A stretch of DNA of 25,732 nt from NCBI GenBank assembly GCA_052387815.1, contig JBQTIU010000067.1, forward strand, positions 1 through 25,732, read 5' to 3'. The notes under the pieces are model-generated. The model was not told the origin of the DNA. It was given only the letters and a program-made list of their open reading frames with translations, and made no database searches. Origin of the DNA: JBQTIU01 sp052387815. GTDB taxonomy: Bacteria > Pseudomonadota > Alphaproteobacteria > CACIAM-22H2. Shown one piece after another: positions 23,538 to 25,732 of the stretch. The first letter of the stretch is position 1. Each line of letters opens with the position of its first letter. Made by a program: the position numbers and the translations under genes.

Positions 23538-24421
23538 ATGCCCCACGTGACGACCGACGACGAGGTGCGGCTCTATTACGAGGAGTCGGGCACCGGGCTG
23601 CCGATCGTCTTCGTCCATGAGTTCGCGGGCGACCATCGCAGCTACGAGCCGCAGCTCCGCTATTTCGGCCGCCGCTACCGGACCATCGCCTTCAATGCCC
23701 GCGGCTATCCACCCTCCGACGTGCCGCCGCGGGTCGAAAACTACTCGCAGAGGCTCGCGCCCGCGACGATATCCGCTCCGTGCTCGACGGCCTCGGGCTC
23801 GACAAGGCGCACGTGGTCGGCCTATCGATGGGCGCCTTCGCCGCTCTCCATCTCGGCCTGCGTTACCCGCAGCGAGCTGTTTCGCTCGTGCTCGGCGGCT
23901 GCGGCTACGGCGCCGAACCGGACCGGCGCGAGCAGTTCCGGGCCGAAGCCGAGGCGACGGCGCGCCGCCTCGAGGCCGACGGCATGGCGAAGACGGCGTC
24001 GGTTTATGCCCTGGGTCCGGCGCGCGTCCAGTTCCAAAACAAGGACCCGCGCGGCTGGGCGGAGTTCGCGGCGATGTTGGCCGAGCATTCGAGCCCGGGC
24101 GCGGTCAATACCTTGCGCGGCGTCCAGAAGGAGCGGCCCTCGCTCTACGACCTCGGCGCCGAGCTCGGCCGGCTCGCCGTTCCCACCCTCATCATCGCCG
24201 GCGACGAGGACGATGCGGCGCTCGATGCCTCGCTGTTCATGAAGCGCACGATGCCGGCGGCCGCACTCGTCGTGCTGCCGCGAACCGGGCACACGCTCAA
24301 CCTCGAAGAGCCGGATCTGTTCAACCACTTTTGCGAGGACTTCTTCCACCAGGTCGAGGCCGGCCGCTTCGGCGCGCGCGACCCGCGCTCGCTCCTGCCG
24401 ACGATCTTGGGTACGCGCTAG
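23538..24421 (+). pseudogene. Alpha/beta hydrolase, split by one frameshift
   Basis: Two adjacent frames together encode an alpha/beta hydrolase of about 294 residues. The first part (23538 to about 23758) starts MPHVTTDDEVRLYYEESGTG and has the oxyanion-loop region FVHEFAGDHRSYEPQLRYF. The second part (about 23759-24421) continues with ARDDIRSVLDGLGLDKAHVV, the nucleophile elbow GLSMGA, a likely acid residue in IIAGDEDDAA, and the catalytic His in PRTGHTLNLEEPD. Near 23745-23760 one base is missing relative to an intact frame. This is either a recent mutation or a sequencing error in a GC-rich spot. All triad residues survive. The substrate is unknown. The gene is coupled to lpxB (3-base gap). 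Confidence 0.75.
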
Positions 24422-25392
24422 CCGCCGATGCCCGCCGCGAGCGCCAGGCTGTCGCGCAAGGCGGCGGCAATGCGCATCGCCGTCGCCAGCGCCCGGCGCC
24501 CATCCTCGCCGCTGACCAGCGGCGGGCCGCCGGCGCGGCAGGCGGCAAGGAAGCTTTGGATCTCGGCGGCGAGATCGTCGCCCTCGGGAAAGCTTCGCTC
24601 CACGCGGTCGATCGGCGGCAGGCCGGGGAACCAGCTCTTGCCGCGGCCCTTGCGCATCGCCACCAGCTTGCGACGGTGGAGGTCGATCGAGACGTAGGAG
24701 TCGCGCTGGAAGATGCGCATCTTGCGTTCGGTCTTGAGGCTGACGCGGCTGGCCGTGATGTTGGCGACGCAGCCGTTGGCGAAGCGCAGCCGCGTGTTGG
24801 CGATGTCCTCCTCGGCCGAGACCACCGGCGCGCCTACGGCGTCGAGGGCGACGACCGGCGCCTTGACGAGGGCGAGCACGAGGTCGATGTCGTGGATCAT
24901 CAGGTCGAGCGTCACCCCGACATCGGTGCCGCGGGGCTGGAACGGGGCGATGCGCGTCGACTCGATATACAGCGGATTGGCGATGTGCTCGCCCGCCCCC
25001 AGCCGGTCGAGGAGGAAGCGCTGCAAGTGGCCAACCTGGAGCACGCGCCGGTTGGCGGCGGCGGCGCGGATGAGGTCGTCGGCCTCCTCGAGGGTCTCGG
25101 CGATCGGCTTTTCGACCAGCACGTGAATGCCGGCATCGAGACAGCCGCGGGCGACCTCGTGATGGGCGCTGGTCGGCACCGCCACGCTTACCGCATCGAC
25201 CTTGCCGAACAGCTTCCGGTAATCGCCGTGCAAGGGCACGCCGAGCGCCTGCGCCACCGCGCCGCCTCGGCCGGGGTCGAGATCGGCGACCGCCACCAGC
25301 CGCGAGCCCTCAAGGCGCGCGTATTTCTCCGCATGGTAGCGGCCGAAATGCCCGGTGCCGATGACCGCCGTCCGCAAGTCGCCCGATGCCAT
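24418..25392 (-). CDS. Gfo/Idh/MocA family NAD(P)-dependent oxidoreductase
   Basis: A 324-residue sugar-dehydrogenase-type protein. The N-terminal Rossmann fold shows AVIGTGHFGRYHAEKYARLE. The family EKP motif is at 94-96 with Lys95, and QVGHLQRF follows near 119-126. The likely catalytic pair is in DLMIHDID (Asp163, His167). Members of this clade next to lpx genes include GnnA, which oxidises UDP-GlcNAc at C3 for amide-linked lipid A, so that role is possible here. No partner aminotransferase (GnnB) is in the window and the gene faces the lpx operon, so this remains a hypothesis. Its stop codon overlaps that of the hydrolase on the other strand. Confidence 0.88.
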   Translation of the reverse strand: MASGDLRTAVIGTGHFGRYHAEKYARLEGSRLVAVADLDPGRGGAVAQALGVPLHGDYRKLFGKVDAVSVAVPTSAHHEVARGCLDAGIHVLVEKPIAETLEEADDLIRAAAANRRVLQVGHLQRFLLDRLGAGEHIANPLYIESTRIAPFQPRGTDVGVTLDLMIHDIDLVLALVKAPVVALDAVGAPVVSAEEDIANTRLRFANGCVANITASRVSLKTERKMRIFQRDSYVSIDLHRRKLVAMRKGRGKSWFPGLPPIDRVERSFPEGDDLAAEIQSFLAACRAGGPPLVSGEDGRRALATAMRIAAALRDSLALAAGIGG

Positions 25393-25472
25393 GTGCCCTC
25401 ATCCCGCTCGGGTGCTTGGGCCGGGACATTATCAGCCCGCGCGGGCGCCCTCCCAGCCCTTTGAGCGAGGCC

Positions 25473-25502
25473 TTGGCGTTCGCGCCCCGGGCGCGGTATG
25501 CT
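25473..25502 (+). promoter_or_regulatory. Possible promoter of the glyoxalase gene
   Basis: TTGGCG at 25473-25478 and TATGCT at 25497-25502 are 18 bases apart, about 35 bases before the glyoxalase start. They lie in the 144-base divergent region shared with the minus-strand oxidoreductase. For the oxidoreductase, a GATAAT-like -10 lies near 25428-25434 on the minus strand but has no good -35. Confidence 0.35.
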
Positions 25503-25536
25503 TCGCCGAGCAGTGCCCCGTCCCAGGAGATGTCCG

Positions 25537-25732
25537 ATGACCGATGCCGCAACGATGGCCGAAGCCCGAGCCGCGACCCAGGCTTCCACCCGCCTCGCCC
25601 ACACCATGCTGCGGGTGATCGACCTCGAGAAATCGCTGGCCTTCTACGTGGGCCGGCTCGGCATGCGGCTGCTGCGCCGCAAGGACTACCCCGAGGGCAA
25701 GTTCACGCTTGCCTTCGTCGGCTACGGGCCCG
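25537..25732 (+). CDS. gloA: Lactoylglutathione lyase (glyoxalase I), 5' part
   Basis: Glyoxalase I converts the methylglyoxal-glutathione adduct to S-lactoylglutathione. The 65 visible residues include AHTMLRVIDLEKSLAFYV, LGMRLLRRKDYPEGKF and LAFVGYGP, an almost textbook GloA N-terminus. The first metal ligand is His22; the remaining ligands lie beyond the window. AGGAGA at 25525-25530 precedes the ATG. There are about 17 extra residues ahead of the usual start. The gene is cut by the right edge. Confidence 0.9.
   Translation, partial: MTDAATMAEARAATQASTRLAHTMLRVIDLEKSLAFYVGRLGMRLLRRKDYPEGKFTLAFVGYGP

Noticed and set aside
20697..23636. A 979-codon minus-strand open frame over lpxA-lpxI-lpxB
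   Set aside because: It is the mirror of well-supported lipid A genes, with no recognisable domain and low-complexity content.
23617..25464. A 615-codon plus-strand open frame spanning the hydrolase and the oxidoreductase
   Set aside because: It runs across two real genes in other frames, and its translation is Arg/Ala-rich without motifs.

Overview
The window is a GC-rich (about two thirds G+C by eye) piece of an alphaproteobacterial chromosome. Three things point to Rhodospirillales or a close relative: the gene order, the short insertion-free ProRS, and LpxI (instead of LpxH) in the lipid A pathway. This is an inference from gene content and order; no 16S or tRNA gene was seen.

Layout. 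1-~471: the truncated end of an IS3-family insertion sequence, read on the minus strand. 667-1870: methylmalonyl-CoA epimerase (mce), a small DUF1467 membrane protein and a Tag-type 3-methyladenine glycosylase, followed by a hairpin terminator. 2136-2549: a small exported protein of unknown function. 2644-9607: proS, a LolC/E-type permease, lolD and dnaE. 9862-13215: the translation block rpsB-tsf-pyrH-frr. 13208-23534: an almost uninterrupted cell-envelope block uppS-cdsA-rseP-bamA-skp-lpxD-fabZ-lpxA-lpxI-lpxB, with many start/stop overlaps. 23538-24421: an alpha/beta hydrolase gene broken by one frameshift. 24418-25392 (minus): a Gfo/Idh/MocA-type dehydrogenase. 25537-end: the start of a glyoxalase I gene.

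How the genes work together. UppS makes the undecaprenyl carrier, CdsA makes CDP-diacylglycerol for phospholipids, and RseP cleaves membrane proteins in the envelope-stress response. BamA and Skp handle outer-membrane proteins. LpxD/FabZ/LpxA/LpxI/LpxB make the lipid A disaccharide precursor. The Lol permease and LolD release lipoproteins for transport to the outer membrane. The mix of ribosome-related and envelope genes is a classical conserved proteobacterial cluster.

Most of the window is ordinary, well-conserved chromosome. I found no CRISPR array, toxin-antitoxin module, phage defence island or obviously new multigene system. The points most worth a second look are: the absence of dxr from its usual place between cdsA and rseP; a cdsA gene with no ATG/GTG/TTG start at the expected position; a dehydrogenase beside the lpx genes that could be a GnnA-type enzyme; the frameshifted hydrolase whose stop codon overlaps that of its convergent neighbour; and a recognisable programmed -1 frameshift site in the otherwise damaged IS3 remnant.
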